This document shows, in pieces, positions 17,359 to 26,797 of a stretch of 64,000 bases of DNA (the first letter of the stretch is position 1; the number at the start of each line of letters is the position of its first letter). Source of the stretch: Deinococcales bacterium (GTDB lineage Bacteria; Deinococcota; Deinococci; Deinococcales; JAAFIG01); the NCBI GenBank assembly GCA_013298595.1, contig JAAFIG010000005.1, positions 1 through 64,000 on the forward strand, given 5' to 3'. The notes beneath the pieces were generated by a model. The model was not told where the DNA came from. It saw only the letters and a list, made by a program, of their open reading frames with translations, and searched no databases. The translations under genes were made by a program, and so were the position numbers.

Positions 17359-18003
17359 ATGTCAAAAATTATTATTCTAGCCGCGATGGGTTCAGAAACA
17401 GAACCACTGACTCGAGTTTTACCGGATATTCCAATCATTGCTACAGGTGTTGGTAAAGTTGCAGCTGCCAGTGCAACCACCAAAGCCATTGTGGAGCATA
17501 AACCAGATGGCATTATTTTTGTGGGTGTGGCAGGTGGGCTTGCTCCAGATTTAGCGCAGTTATCCGTGATTATTGCCCAAGATGCAATGCAGTGGGATGT
17601 GGATTTAACACCTATTAATGGCGGCGAACTTGGTGTACTTAACGATGGACGAGGCGCAATTGCCCTCGACCCAAGAGGTTCGGCATTGGCACTCGAAGCG
17701 GCTCGAGGTTTGGGGTACCACTCGAGACTTGGTCGGATTGTCACAGGGGATATGTTTTTAGCAAGTGCTGATAAAAGTGCTTGGTTACAACAAACTTTTG
17801 CTGCTGATGCTGTCGAAATGGAAGGTGCGGCAGCATTACAGGTGGCTGCCGATTTTCAGGTACCAATGGTTTTGCTACGGGTTATCTCGGATGGAGCAGG
17901 TGATGAAGCCAGCCTAACCTACATGGATTTCTTACCTCGAGCCGCTGAACGAGCTGCTTTGGTCACAGAACATTTTTTACCGCGTTGGCTCGAGATACTC
18001 TAA
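17359..18003 (+). CDS. mtnN: 5'-methylthioadenosine/S-adenosylhomocysteine nucleosidase
   Basis: A 214-residue nucleosidase releasing adenine from MTA and SAH. Visible motifs are GSETEP (catalytic Glu13), ATGVGKVAAA, VGVAGGL, VEMEGAA (ribose-binding Met-Glu) and the purine-pocket ISDGAGDEA. AAAGGA precedes the ATG by six bases. It lies about 110 bases downstream of luxS in the same orientation. Adenine formed here is a substrate for the adenine deaminase encoded at 12896. Confidence 0.92.
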   Translation: MSKIIILAAMGSETEPLTRVLPDIPIIATGVGKVAAASATTKAIVEHKPDGIIFVGVAGGLAPDLAQLSVIIAQDAMQWDVDLTPINGGELGVLNDGRGAIALDPRGSALALEAARGLGYHSRLGRIVTGDMFLASADKSAWLQQTFAADAVEMEGAAALQVAADFQVPMVLLRVISDGAGDEASLTYMDFLPRAAERAALVTEHFLPRWLEIL

Positions 18004-18080
18004 AAATAAGATAAAAGGTCAAAGGTAAAAGAGTAAAGTGGGTTGTTGAAATTTGCTTTTGTGGTTTTTTCCTTTCTCTC

Positions 18081-18593
18081 ATGACAGAATCTTTTGAATC
18101 CATATTAAACAGCCCTGACTCGCGCACTGTGGCGCGACTCGAGTCTGCTTTAACGCAGTTATCCGAAGTGTTTGAAGAGGTTTTTGAACGCCGTTTACTC
18201 GAGCAAATTTTGGGAGATGCCGACGAAGTATCAACGGCACAACTTCGCACGTTACGTTTCCTTTCGAGCTTACCATTGTCTGAAACAGGCTTTTTGGTTG
18301 GTAGTATCGCAGAAGGGTTACGCATATCCTACCCAGCAGCCAGCAAAGCCGTAGACAGATTAACCGAGCGTTTATTAGCAGAACGTCACCGTGATGCAGG
18401 TGATGCCCGTAGTATTCGAGTGCGCTTAACCACTCGAGGCTACGAACTTGTTGCACGCCTCAGCCTTGAACGCCGCGCTGCATTAGCTCGAGTACTCAGT
18501 CAATTGGGTGGCGAAAAACCTGCTCAGGCATTGCTTTTATTGCTCGAGGCTTTTATCATCGAAAGCCAACAAGAAGCAGTCGTTGGGTCATGA
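18081..18593 (+). CDS. MarR-family transcriptional regulator
   Basis: A 170-residue winged-helix regulator. The helical N-terminus forms the dimer arm. The recognition region GSIAEGLRISYPAASKAVDRLTER is followed by the wing LLAERHRDAGDARSIRVRLTTRGYEL, with the DxR pattern of MarR wings. A C-terminal helix closes the dimer. The ligand is unknown. It lies just upstream of the APC transporter in the same direction and might regulate it, but no operator was identified. No ribosome-binding site is seen before the ATG. Confidence 0.8.
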   Translation: MTESFESILNSPDSRTVARLESALTQLSEVFEEVFERRLLEQILGDADEVSTAQLRTLRFLSSLPLSETGFLVGSIAEGLRISYPAASKAVDRLTERLLAERHRDAGDARSIRVRLTTRGYELVARLSLERRAALARVLSQLGGEKPAQALLLLLEAFIIESQQEAVVGS

Positions 18594-18700
18594 AAACGCA
18601 TAACTGCATTAGGGACAATACATCGTGCGCTCAATTGCCTACTTGAATTGATTTTTTGGAGTAGAATGCGGGACGTTGTCTTTGCGGCAACGGGAGTAAA

Positions 18701-20680
18701 ATGAGCGAACTCAAAAATGATTCTACGGCAGCAGCACACGAACAACCACACACCTTAAAGGACTGGTTACTCGAGGGCGCAAAAGAACCCGAAGGGGCAT
18801 TTGAATCCGAATCCGAAGTTGCAGCCCAGCATCATACGCAACCTTGGTGGAAGGTCATGTGTTTAACAGGTGTGGATTACTTTTCCTCACTGGGCTATCA
18901 ACCTGCTTTGGCTGCACTGGCAGCTGGGGCATTATCACCATTTGCCACACTGATTCTGGTGTTGGTAACGCTTTTTGGAGCCTTGCCAATGTACCGCCGA
19001 GTGGCAGCCGAAAGCCCGCACGGACAAGGTAGTTTATCCATGCTTGAGTCTTTACTGACATGGTGGGCAGGTAAATTAACTGTACTTGTGTTGCTTGGGT
19101 TTGCTATGACAGGTTTTATTATTACCATTACATTGTCAGCTTCGGACGCAGCAGCTCACATTATCGAAAACCCGTTGGTGCATCAATTTGTTGAAGGTAA
19201 AGCCGTACTGATTACATTAGTACTGATTTTGTTGCTGGGTGCTGTATTCTTAAAAGGTTTCTCGGAAGCTATTGGTATTGCTGTGGTTTTAGTTATTGCT
19301 TTCCTTGGCTTAAATGCTGTGGTTTTAGCCCGTTCTTTTTACGAGATTTTTACCCATCCAAATTATCTTCCAGATTGGCAGAGTTTAGTGAGTTTACGTG
19401 TCGATAATCCAGTGGGATTATTTGTTGCCTCATTTTTATTATTTCCACAACTGGCACTTGGCTTATCAGGTTTTGAAACAGGCGTTGCTGTTATTCCATT
19501 GGTGCGTGGTAATGCCAACGATAACCCTAAAAAACCATTAGGGCGTATTCGCAATGCCAAACGCCTTTTAACGGTAGCAGCTATTATTATGAGTGTCTAC
19601 TTACTGACTTCAAGCTTTGTGACCACATTGGTCATTCCAGCCGAGGAATTCCAAAAAGGTGGAGAAGCCAACGGGCGTGCCCTTGCTTACCTAGCCCATA
19701 AATTCTTAGGAGACGGTTTCGGTACGCTTTATGATGTCAGTACCATCCTGATTCTTTGGTTTGCAGGCGCAAGTGCTGTTGCTGCGCTGTTAAATTTAGT
19801 ACCACGCTACTTACCACGTTACGGTATGGCACCTGATTGGGCACGAGCCAACCGTCCATTAGTCATTTTGTTTACAGCCATTAGTGTAGCTGTTACAGTT
19901 GCATTTAACGCCGATGTCGAAGCCCAAGCGGGTGCATATGCAACAGGTGTACTGGCATTGTTCTCGAGTGCTGCTATTGCTGTAACACTTTCGGCTCGTA
20001 AAAAAGGACAAATTGGTTCAACGATTATGTTTGGTATCATCACTGCCATTATGTTGTTTGCCACAATTCACAACATTCTTGATCGTCCCGATGGTTTACG
20101 AATCGCAGGTGTGTTCATTGCAGGTATTGTTACTGTCAGTTTACTCTCCAGAACGTTTCGTAGTTTGGAACTTCGGGCGACAAAAATCGAATTGGATACC
20201 ACTGCCCAAAAATTCATTGATGACTTAGCTCATGGTGAGTTACGCATCATTGCCAATCGTCAGCAACGTGGTGATGAAGCCGAATACTACGATAAAGAAT
20301 TGCGTCAACGCGAAGATCATCATATCGAAGAACGCGAACCAGTGGTCTTTCTCGAGATTGAAATTTCTGATGCTTCCGATTTTGAGGATGTACTGCGAAT
20401 TCGTGGTGTTGAATTGACTGGTGAATGTGGCAAGTACCGAATTATGCGGGTTAAAGCACCTGCTGTACCAAATGCCATCGCTGCTTTCTTGTTGTACATC
20501 CGAGATGAAACGCATTTACAACCACATTGTTATTTCACATGGTCAGACGGTAATCCAATCCGTCATTTAATGAGGTATGTGCTGTTTGGCGAAGGTGATA
20601 CAGCCCCAATTACTCGAGAAATTTTGCGTCGTAACGAACCAAACCCTAAGCTTCGCCCAATGATTCACGTTGGTGGGTAA
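18701..20680 (+). CDS. APC-family transporter with C-terminal cytosolic domain
   Basis: A 659-residue integral membrane protein. The first 60 residues are hydrophilic and acidic, then about twelve hydrophobic helices begin with [20 protein letters not shown], an APC-superfamily start also seen in KUP-like permeases. A soluble region of about 170 residues follows, with an acidic/His-rich linker ([11 protein letters not shown]). The substrate may be an amino acid or K+ and cannot be decided here. GGGAG lies five bases before the ATG and TAGAAT about 36 bases upstream. It has only about four CTCGAG in 2 kb, a notable shortfall. Confidence 0.75.
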   Translation: MSELKNDSTAAAHEQPHTLKDWLLEGAKEPEGAFESESEVAAQHHTQPWWKVMCLTGVDYFSSLGYQPALAALAAGALSPFATLILVLVTLFGALPMYRRVAAESPHGQGSLSMLESLLTWWAGKLTVLVLLGFAMTGFIITITLSASDAAAHIIENPLVHQFVEGKAVLITLVLILLLGAVFLKGFSEAIGIAVVLVIAFLGLNAVVLARSFYEIFTHPNYLPDWQSLVSLRVDNPVGLFVASFLLFPQLALGLSGFETGVAVIPLVRGNANDNPKKPLGRIRNAKRLLTVAAIIMSVYLLTSSFVTTLVIPAEEFQKGGEANGRALAYLAHKFLGDGFGTLYDVSTILILWFAGASAVAALLNLVPRYLPRYGMAPDWARANRPLVILFTAISVAVTVAFNADVEAQAGAYATGVLALFSSAAIAVTLSARKKGQIGSTIMFGIITAIMLFATIHNILDRPDGLRIAGVFIAGIVTVSLLSRTFRSLELRATKIELDTTAQKFIDDLAHGELRIIANRQQRGDEAEYYDKELRQREDHHIEEREPVVFLEIEISDASDFEDVLRIRGVELTGECGKYRIMRVKAPAVPNAIAAFLLYIRDETHLQPHCYFTWSDGNPIRHLMRYVLFGEGDTAPITREILRRNEPNPKLRPMIHVGG

Positions 20681-20701
20681 TACCCATTCTCTAATGCTAT
20701 G

Positions 20702-20735
20702 AGTCAAAGGTCAAAACTGACCTTTGACTTTTTGC
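20702..20735 (+). terminator. Terminator after the APC transporter
   Basis: AGTCAAAGGTCA (20702-20713) and TGACCTTTGACT (20718-20729) form a perfect 12-bp stem followed by TTTTGC. The convergent csaB gene ends six bases later. Confidence 0.85.
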
Positions 20736-20740
20736 TTGTT

Positions 20741-21727
20741 TTAGGCTTTTTGCTCGAGCGCCCAAGCAAAACTGGCTCGAGCACGATCTTTCATGGCTTG
20801 GACAGCTTGCCAATTGGGTTGGTGTTGCTCAAGGATAGCGGTTTCTAAAATATTGATATCAAATGTGGTTGGTAACTCGAGAGCGTTAGCATCGCGGCAG
20901 AAGCCTTGAACTTTTGGGTCGTAAGATATGCCATAAAACGGCACTCGAGCCGCTGCTGCTAGAATCACGGCGTGCAGTCGAACACCAATAACAGCCCCAC
21001 TTTGGGCGATTAACTCAAGTGCTCGAGCTGGGTTGGCAGTGCTTTCGATGCGGGTATTAGCAATACCATCAAAGGCTTTTAATTCGTCATCATCCCAACC
21101 TGGTTGAAAACCAAGCACAACCACATGTTTGCCTTTTTGTACAAGCCGTTTGGTTAATTCAACTAAACAATCGGTGGCAGCAGCCTGACCTTCTCGAGGT
21201 GCAATCAGCACTTGGTTTGGATCTTGGATAATGTTTGTTGGTGCTTCAAGTAACAAGGCAGGATCGCCACCAAGTTGGACTTTGACCCCTAAACGCTCAA
21301 GTAAACCTTGGCTACCAGTATCTCGGACAATGTTAATCACATTACCTAAAGCTTTGGCAACCCGAGTGCAACCAGTATCGGAGAGAGGACCAATACTTTG
21401 GTTAAAAACAGCTACGCGTTTACCAAGGAATTTGGCAAGCCCAATAATACCAAGGTAATACGTTAAGGTGCGACTCGAGGTTTTATCTTGTAGTAATCCA
21501 CCACCACCAGAAAGCACCACGTCTGTGCCAAGAATAGCCAACGGAGTCTCGAGTGGACTCATACGTTTGACAGCTTTGACACCATATAAATTGGCTGTTT
21601 GGGTTGGGTTTGCACTGAGCACCGAAACCGAATGCCCTAACCGAGTTAATTCTCGAGTGATTGCCAGACAAATGGCTTCATCGCCTGTGTTTTCAAAACC
21701 ATAATAACCGCAGAGAAGTATTTTCAT
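20741..21727 (-). CDS. csaB: Polysaccharide pyruvyl transferase (CsaB-like)
   Basis: A 328-residue enzyme expected to add a ketal pyruvate to a cell-wall polysaccharide, which in Bacillus and Thermus-type envelopes anchors SLH-domain S-layer proteins. Motifs: CGYYGFENTGDEAICLA at the start, LSGGGGLLQDKTSS, FNQSIGPLSD, and IGVRLHAVILAAAARVPFYGISYDPKV near the C-terminus. It starts 49 bases downstream of the PLP-like/HRDC gene on the same strand without a clear promoter, so the two are probably co-transcribed. Confidence 0.85.
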   Translation of the reverse strand: MKILLCGYYGFENTGDEAICLAITRELTRLGHSVSVLSANPTQTANLYGVKAVKRMSPLETPLAILGTDVVLSGGGGLLQDKTSSRTLTYYLGIIGLAKFLGKRVAVFNQSIGPLSDTGCTRVAKALGNVINIVRDTGSQGLLERLGVKVQLGGDPALLLEAPTNIIQDPNQVLIAPREGQAAATDCLVELTKRLVQKGKHVVVLGFQPGWDDDELKAFDGIANTRIESTANPARALELIAQSGAVIGVRLHAVILAAAARVPFYGISYDPKVQGFCRDANALELPTTFDINILETAILEQHQPNWQAVQAMKDRARASFAWALEQKA

Positions 21728-21776
21728 GACACGCCTTTGGTTGATTCAGCAAAGCATGGTTTGCTTTGCCAAAGCA

Positions 21777-23261
21777 CTATTTTACATTTGGTTTTTTCTT
21801 ACGGCGACGCTTGCGTTTTGGATCAAAATTCGGATTCACCGGAATTGCATTGGGTTTTTCCTTAGGCATACTGACTTCCAAAGCAGGCAATTGTTCGAGC
21901 CAATTAATTTCAGGTTTTTTCAGTAATTCGAGAATGGCATGACCATAGCGCTCGAGTTTCTTTTGCCCAATACCTTTGATGGTGGCAAGGGTTTCAACAT
22001 TGTTAGGTTGCTGTTTAGCAATTTCTGCCAAGATAGCGTTTGAAGCAATTAAAAAACGACTTGTATTTTGTTCTATAGCCTGTTGGTCACGCCAAATTCG
22101 TAAAGTCACAAAGCGTTTCAAGGCAGCATTATCCAACGCTCGAGTTGGATCTTCAAGTGCTGCCAGTGGTGCATTCGGTTCGCCATCCGGTTCGTCAGGC
22201 TCGAGTGGCTCTGGTTCTGGAGTGACTTCCAGCGCAGCTTCTAAAGCATTCTCGAGCGACCGCCACAAATCTTGAGGGTCTTCTAAACCAATTGAAATGC
22301 GAACAACGGTTTCGGGAATACCCAAATTCAGATTCTCGAGTGCCCGATGACTGGTGCGTCCAACTTGGCAAGCGGCACTATCGGTGCTGCCATACCAATC
22401 TGAGGTTTCAAAATAGCGTAATTTATCAATAAACGTTTTTGCGGCTTCAGGCACAGCAAATTCTAAGGCAATACAAGCCCCATTAAACTCTCTGCCATCA
22501 CGGGTTTGATGGGCTTCGCTACTCGGGTAAGCAATACCAGTCAAAGCAGCATGTCCCTCGAGTTTTGTTAAGAGCAGTTGTGTGGTGTTGCTCTGTTTTT
22601 CTTGGCGCACCGATAAGGTTTTTAAACCACGCAAAGCACTACCACAAACTTGCGCATTGGGGCGTGAACCCACAGTATCGCGGTGACCACGAATACGCTC
22701 AAGTAATTCTTCCGAGCGACCTAGCACTGCGCCAAATGCCAAGGTATAATCACCAGTTAAAGCTGCTGCACTCGAGTAAATCACAGCATCAGCAGCAAAC
22801 TCGAGCGGACGACAAGCAAAAGCAGTTAATAAACTATTTTCGACTAGCAAAATAGCTCCAGCCTGATGCGCTTTAGAAGCTAAATTCGAGAGTTGCAAAC
22901 TGGTTAAAGTTGCCAAACTCGGATTTTCCACATAGACCGCACTGACCCCATCAAAACTGACTTCAGGATCGGTTAAGTCATTGAACTCAATTTCGATATC
23001 CCATTCAGCAAGTGCCGAAAAAGCCCGTACAGCTAAACTCGAGCTTTCAAAATGCAACACCAATTTATCTTGCGGACGCAACAACCGAGCCACAGCATCC
23101 AAAGCTGCTCGACCAGAACCAAACGCCACACCCCACGCGCCACGACCCGCTAAACCACTCGCCTCGAGTGCCCCCAGACGAGCTTCAAGCTGCGCCAAAG
23201 GATTCGGGATTTGTTGTTCAGCGCGGACAGCGAGACTATCAAAACGAAAACCATCATCCAT
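21777..23261 (-). CDS. Degenerate Cys/Met-metabolism PLP-enzyme fold fused to an HRDC domain
   Basis: 494 residues. Residues 1-340 follow the cystathionine gamma-synthase/lyase fold (AFGSGRAALDAVARLL; RPLEFAADAV; VRISIGLEDPQDLWRSLENAL). The PLP lysine is missing: the family's S-A-T-K is SSAA at 163-166, with Ala166 at the Lys position. The cofactor Asp (VDNT) is Glu141 (VENS). An acidic linker (346-372) leads to a full HRDC domain (380-449, GIGQKKLERYG), the DNA-binding module of RecQ helicases, and a basic tail (KRKRRRKKK). From memory a similar fusion, DR2444, is known in Deinococcus radiodurans. A catalytically dead scaffold acting on DNA is my inference. Confidence 0.85.
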   Translation of the reverse strand: MDDGFRFDSLAVRAEQQIPNPLAQLEARLGALEASGLAGRGAWGVAFGSGRAALDAVARLLRPQDKLVLHFESSSLAVRAFSALAEWDIEIEFNDLTDPEVSFDGVSAVYVENPSLATLTSLQLSNLASKAHQAGAILLVENSLLTAFACRPLEFAADAVIYSSAAALTGDYTLAFGAVLGRSEELLERIRGHRDTVGSRPNAQVCGSALRGLKTLSVRQEKQSNTTQLLLTKLEGHAALTGIAYPSSEAHQTRDGREFNGACIALEFAVPEAAKTFIDKLRYFETSDWYGSTDSAACQVGRTSHRALENLNLGIPETVVRISIGLEDPQDLWRSLENALEAALEVTPEPEPLEPDEPDGEPNAPLAALEDPTRALDNAALKRFVTLRIWRDQQAIEQNTSRFLIASNAILAEIAKQQPNNVETLATIKGIGQKKLERYGHAILELLKKPEINWLEQLPALEVSMPKEKPNAIPVNPNFDPKRKRRRKKKPNVK

Positions 23262-23330
23262 GCGGCAGACATCATAACAAGGAAATGGGGGGAAATGGCA
23301 AAACAGAAAGTAGTGTCTTGCCCATATTGC

Positions 23331-25178
23331 TTAATTTGAAGAACGATTAGTAGATATCAAAGGTTGATCCGAGGTTTCGGCGGCAAGAATTGATTTGTTG
23401 CGACCTTGGTGTTTAGCACTGTAAAGAGCTTTGTCAGTCAATCGAACCCATTGATGGGCAGAGGTTGTGACAATTGGTACAATACTATTTACACCAATGC
23501 TGACCGAAACAAGACCCAAATCTGATTTTGCATGTGGCAAAGCAGTCAACTCGAGGTTAGTTCGGATTTTTTCGGCAATTTGGATAGCTATAACGGCAGT
23601 ACAATTCGCAAGTAAAACAACAAACTCTTCCCCACCGTATCGTGCTACCGTACTTTCTTCTCGAGGTGTGTTTTTGAGTAGTATTTGAGCAACTGTTTTT
23701 AAGCACTCATCGCCTTGTTGATGACCGTAATGATCGTTGTAGGCTTTGAAATGGTCAATGTCGAGAATCAGTAAAGCCAAAGGTTGTTGTTTTGCCAAGG
23801 CTTGTGCCCATTGCTGCTCGAGCATCTGATCAAAATGACGGCGGTTAGCAATGCCTGTGAGTCCATCTGTGATGTTTAACAAAGCCAGTTTTTGGTTTGA
23901 TGCTTCTAAAGCCTGAGTGCGTTCGGTGACTAAAGCCTCGAGATTAACAGTTAATTGTTCAGAAATAGCAAGTGCTTGATTAAAACGAATTGATAAAACA
24001 TAAGCTTGAGAGAAAATAAAGCCAACAAAACCAATTTGACTGATGTAAATGCTGCGGATAATGTTGCTGTAAGACAGCATGTCCCAAACAACAGTGAACA
24101 AAAATAGTAAAAATCCTGCTAAGAAAACACTTGCCCCTGAGCGCTTTTTCTTCACACTGACAACCAACACTGAAGCTAAGTAAAGACAAACCAGTAATGT
24201 AAAAATAAGGTAAAAAGTCACCAAGGGTAACTCAGGTGCAATCAGATAAAGTAAACAAAAAACACAGAAGATTGTGGTCACAGGGCGTAATACCCAGGGG
24301 CGAAATTCGTTTTCAAAGAAGTAGCGAAAAAGCCAAGTAAAGGTTGGCACAAGAACGAAGAAAGAAAAAACATCAAGGATATGCTCGAGTTTTCCAGAGA
24401 ATGCAGGAAAAAATTTATGTAAGTAATGTTCTTCGGTGACAGCAATCCGAAAAACCATAACAATACAAAGAATGCCAAATAATAAGCTACTCATTTCATG
24501 GCGGCGTTGTACGTATAAACCCAAGTGGTAGGCTGCCATAATCAGTAGTACACCAGCAACTAACATATCGGTTATTAATTGATTTTCTTGAATTCGTTGC
24601 ACATCTTGATGAAAACCAAGAAGAATTGAACGCCGAGGACCTGGGTCGGATTCGTCTAAGTTACTCACTTCGATGCGGAGATCAATGGTATTGCCATCGT
24701 GTGCAAAAACAGCCACTGGGCGTACCAAAGAACGTTGATTGTTTTCAGGATTGTCTGCATACTTCCCGTTCTCGAGAATTTGTTTGTTATTGACATAGAC
24801 CCTGTAACTTTGAGGTAATTCATATAATTTCATACCATAAACGGTTTGTTCGAGTTTGGTGCGTATCTGTAAACGGTAAACAGCTTTCCCTCGAGCTGCA
24901 TATTTGCTTGCCCAACTGCCTGGTACAGGCATAAATGCTTGTGGTTTTGGTTGTATAGGCAGTGAGCTAAACGATTGATCCCAGTAAAATTCCCAAGTGC
25001 CATCAAGCTGAATTGGACCAGTTTGCTGTAAATCCCAATTGCGTAAATCTAGAATGCCTTGAACGGCTTTTGGCGCTGTTGGGCTTGGTGCGATGGTACA
25101 AGCAGAAAATACCAATACCATCATCACCCAAAGGACTTGGTATGAAAATTGTAGATTATGAAAAAAGTTTTTTAACAT
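23331..25178 (-). CDS. 7TMR-DISM diguanylate cyclase
   Basis: A 615-residue receptor. The N-terminal signal or anchor ends FSACT and might be a lipobox. Next comes an extracytoplasmic DISM-type beta domain (GTWEFYWDQ, VPGSWAS, YRVYVNN), then seven hydrophobic helices, a short coiled coil (EALVTERTQALEASNQKLALLN) and a GGDEF domain with NITDGLTGIANRRHFD and active-site GGEEF. It should make c-di-GMP in response to an external ligand, possibly a carbohydrate. No RxxD inhibitory site is evident five residues before GGEEF. Confidence 0.88.
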   Translation of the reverse strand: MLKNFFHNLQFSYQVLWVMMVLVFSACTIAPSPTAPKAVQGILDLRNWDLQQTGPIQLDGTWEFYWDQSFSSLPIQPKPQAFMPVPGSWASKYAARGKAVYRLQIRTKLEQTVYGMKLYELPQSYRVYVNNKQILENGKYADNPENNQRSLVRPVAVFAHDGNTIDLRIEVSNLDESDPGPRRSILLGFHQDVQRIQENQLITDMLVAGVLLIMAAYHLGLYVQRRHEMSSLLFGILCIVMVFRIAVTEEHYLHKFFPAFSGKLEHILDVFSFFVLVPTFTWLFRYFFENEFRPWVLRPVTTIFCVFCLLYLIAPELPLVTFYLIFTLLVCLYLASVLVVSVKKKRSGASVFLAGFLLFLFTVVWDMLSYSNIIRSIYISQIGFVGFIFSQAYVLSIRFNQALAISEQLTVNLEALVTERTQALEASNQKLALLNITDGLTGIANRRHFDQMLEQQWAQALAKQQPLALLILDIDHFKAYNDHYGHQQGDECLKTVAQILLKNTPREESTVARYGGEEFVVLLANCTAVIAIQIAEKIRTNLELTALPHAKSDLGLVSVSIGVNSIVPIVTTSAHQWVRLTDKALYSAKHQGRNKSILAAETSDQPLISTNRSSN

Positions 25179-25276
25179 AGGTTCATTTCAATATTGTGAT
25201 TTGATTGACTTCATAAAGAAGTCTGCGTTACATACTAGTGTAGGGGAAGTGAAAACGTTGGTTAGTTCCAGCATTT

Positions 25277-26797
25277 TTATGATTTTTTGCGCCAATTGAT
25301 GACAGCGTAACCGCTCATGGTAAAAAGTAATAACAGCACAGCTAAGGCGCTGGCTTCACCAATTCGATTAGGACGGGCTAAATGCTGATAAATCAGTGTG
25401 GAAAGTGTTGCCCATTCTGGTCTCGAGAGGGTTAAAGTAGCAGCGAATTCACCAACAATAACGGCGAAAGCCAATCCAATGCCATTGCGAAGTTGTGGCT
25501 CGAGTAAGGGCAACACCATGTAATAACTTTGTTGAGGAAAATTTGCGCCATCAAGTGCAGCGGCTTCAAGAATACTCGGTTCGATTTGGCGTAAACCAAT
25601 CAGGGTGGCTCGAGTAATAAATGGATAGGCTGTCAGAGTGTACATGGCAATTAGTAAGGGCAAACTGGCGGTTAAAGTTGGGTAGGTGATAATCAGGGCA
25701 ACACCTAACAGCACAGCAGAAATCATCATGGGTAATAAAGAAATGGCATCAAGAAAAGCGCTGCGTTGTTGCCAAATAGCAATGGCAAAACTGATGCCAA
25801 GCGGTATGGCAATCAGTAGTGCCAAACCAGCAAAACGCAAATTATTCCACACTGCCATGCTTAGATTGCTCGAGAAAATACTGTTTGAGGCTGTGAATAA
25901 GGCAGCATAGTGCTCGAGGGTAAAACCTAAACCATTGATAAAACTTTTGAATGCTACTGCCAACAATGGCATTGTTGTGAGGGCTAAAACTATCAGGACT
26001 GCCAGTCCAAGTAAACCTCGAGTCCAACCAGTCGCTCGAGGGCGTGATGGGTTGTTCTCTTGGGCTGTGCTGAGTTGGCGTTCAAGGCTGGTAACAAACC
26101 AAGCTGCGCTGCTTGTCACCAAGAGTTGCATAATGCCAAGGGCAGCGGCTGTCTCGAGTTCAAGACGTTCAACACTGCGATACATCTCGACTTCTAAGGT
26201 AGCAAAGGCACTACCACCAAGTAAAAGTGGCACACCAAAACTTGCAAAAGTATACAAGAACGTGAAACCTGCGCCACTCAGTGCAGATGGTAAAGCCGCT
26301 GGTACTGTCACAAAACGCCACACCTGCCATGAATTGGCTCCCTCGAGTTTTGCCACTGCTTCTAAATCAAGGCTTTGCACTGCAAGGCTGGTCATGACCA
26401 AACGAGTTGCCATGCCAAGGTTGTAAAAAAGATTTGCCAGTATCACCAACCACAGTGTTCCTTCGAGATGACCAATCCAACCCCTCGAGCCAAATAAAGC
26501 CAAAAACCCCAGCCCAGCCACAATGATAGGCACAACAAAAGGCACACCAAGCCAAGCCTCAAGCCAGTGTTTACCCCAAAAATCGTAACGAGCAAACAAA
26601 CTGCCAAAAACCAATGCGAGTAGCAAGACCAAACCACCAGAAAGCAAAGCTTGCCCAAACGTGACCATTAAACGCTCAAGAATAAATGAATTGGCAATAA
26701 CTGAAAATTGTACGCCTCGAGTTAGTAACACAATAATTGGATAGACCAGTACCAGCACCAAAAAAATGAGTGTTGGAACAGCCCAAAACTTTTTCAT
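25277..26797 (-). CDS. Two-domain ABC transporter permease (ThiP/FbpB type)
   Basis: A 506-residue membrane protein with two fused MetI-like permease domains, each bearing an EAA loop (EAVAKLEGANSWQVWRFVTVP and EAAALDGANFPQQSYYMVLP). This architecture is typical of thiamine, iron or small-solute importers. Its ATG shares one base with the stop of the uricase gene (TGATG), so translation is coupled. No ATPase or binding-protein gene is adjacent. Coupling to uricase makes a purine-related substrate conceivable, but sequence similarity alone would suggest thiamine or iron. Confidence 0.85.
   Translation of the reverse strand: MKKFWAVPTLIFLVLVLVYPIIVLLTRGVQFSVIANSFILERLMVTFGQALLSGGLVLLLALVFGSLFARYDFWGKHWLEAWLGVPFVVPIIVAGLGFLALFGSRGWIGHLEGTLWLVILANLFYNLGMATRLVMTSLAVQSLDLEAVAKLEGANSWQVWRFVTVPAALPSALSGAGFTFLYTFASFGVPLLLGGSAFATLEVEMYRSVERLELETAAALGIMQLLVTSSAAWFVTSLERQLSTAQENNPSRPRATGWTRGLLGLAVLIVLALTTMPLLAVAFKSFINGLGFTLEHYAALFTASNSIFSSNLSMAVWNNLRFAGLALLIAIPLGISFAIAIWQQRSAFLDAISLLPMMISAVLLGVALIITYPTLTASLPLLIAMYTLTAYPFITRATLIGLRQIEPSILEAAALDGANFPQQSYYMVLPLLEPQLRNGIGLAFAVIVGEFAATLTLSRPEWATLSTLIYQHLARPNRIGEASALAVLLLLFTMSGYAVINWRKKS

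Noticed and set aside
18701-20680. Calling the transporter Kup (potassium)
   Set aside because: The N-terminal motif is shared by many APC-superfamily proteins and the substrate cannot be decided from sequence.
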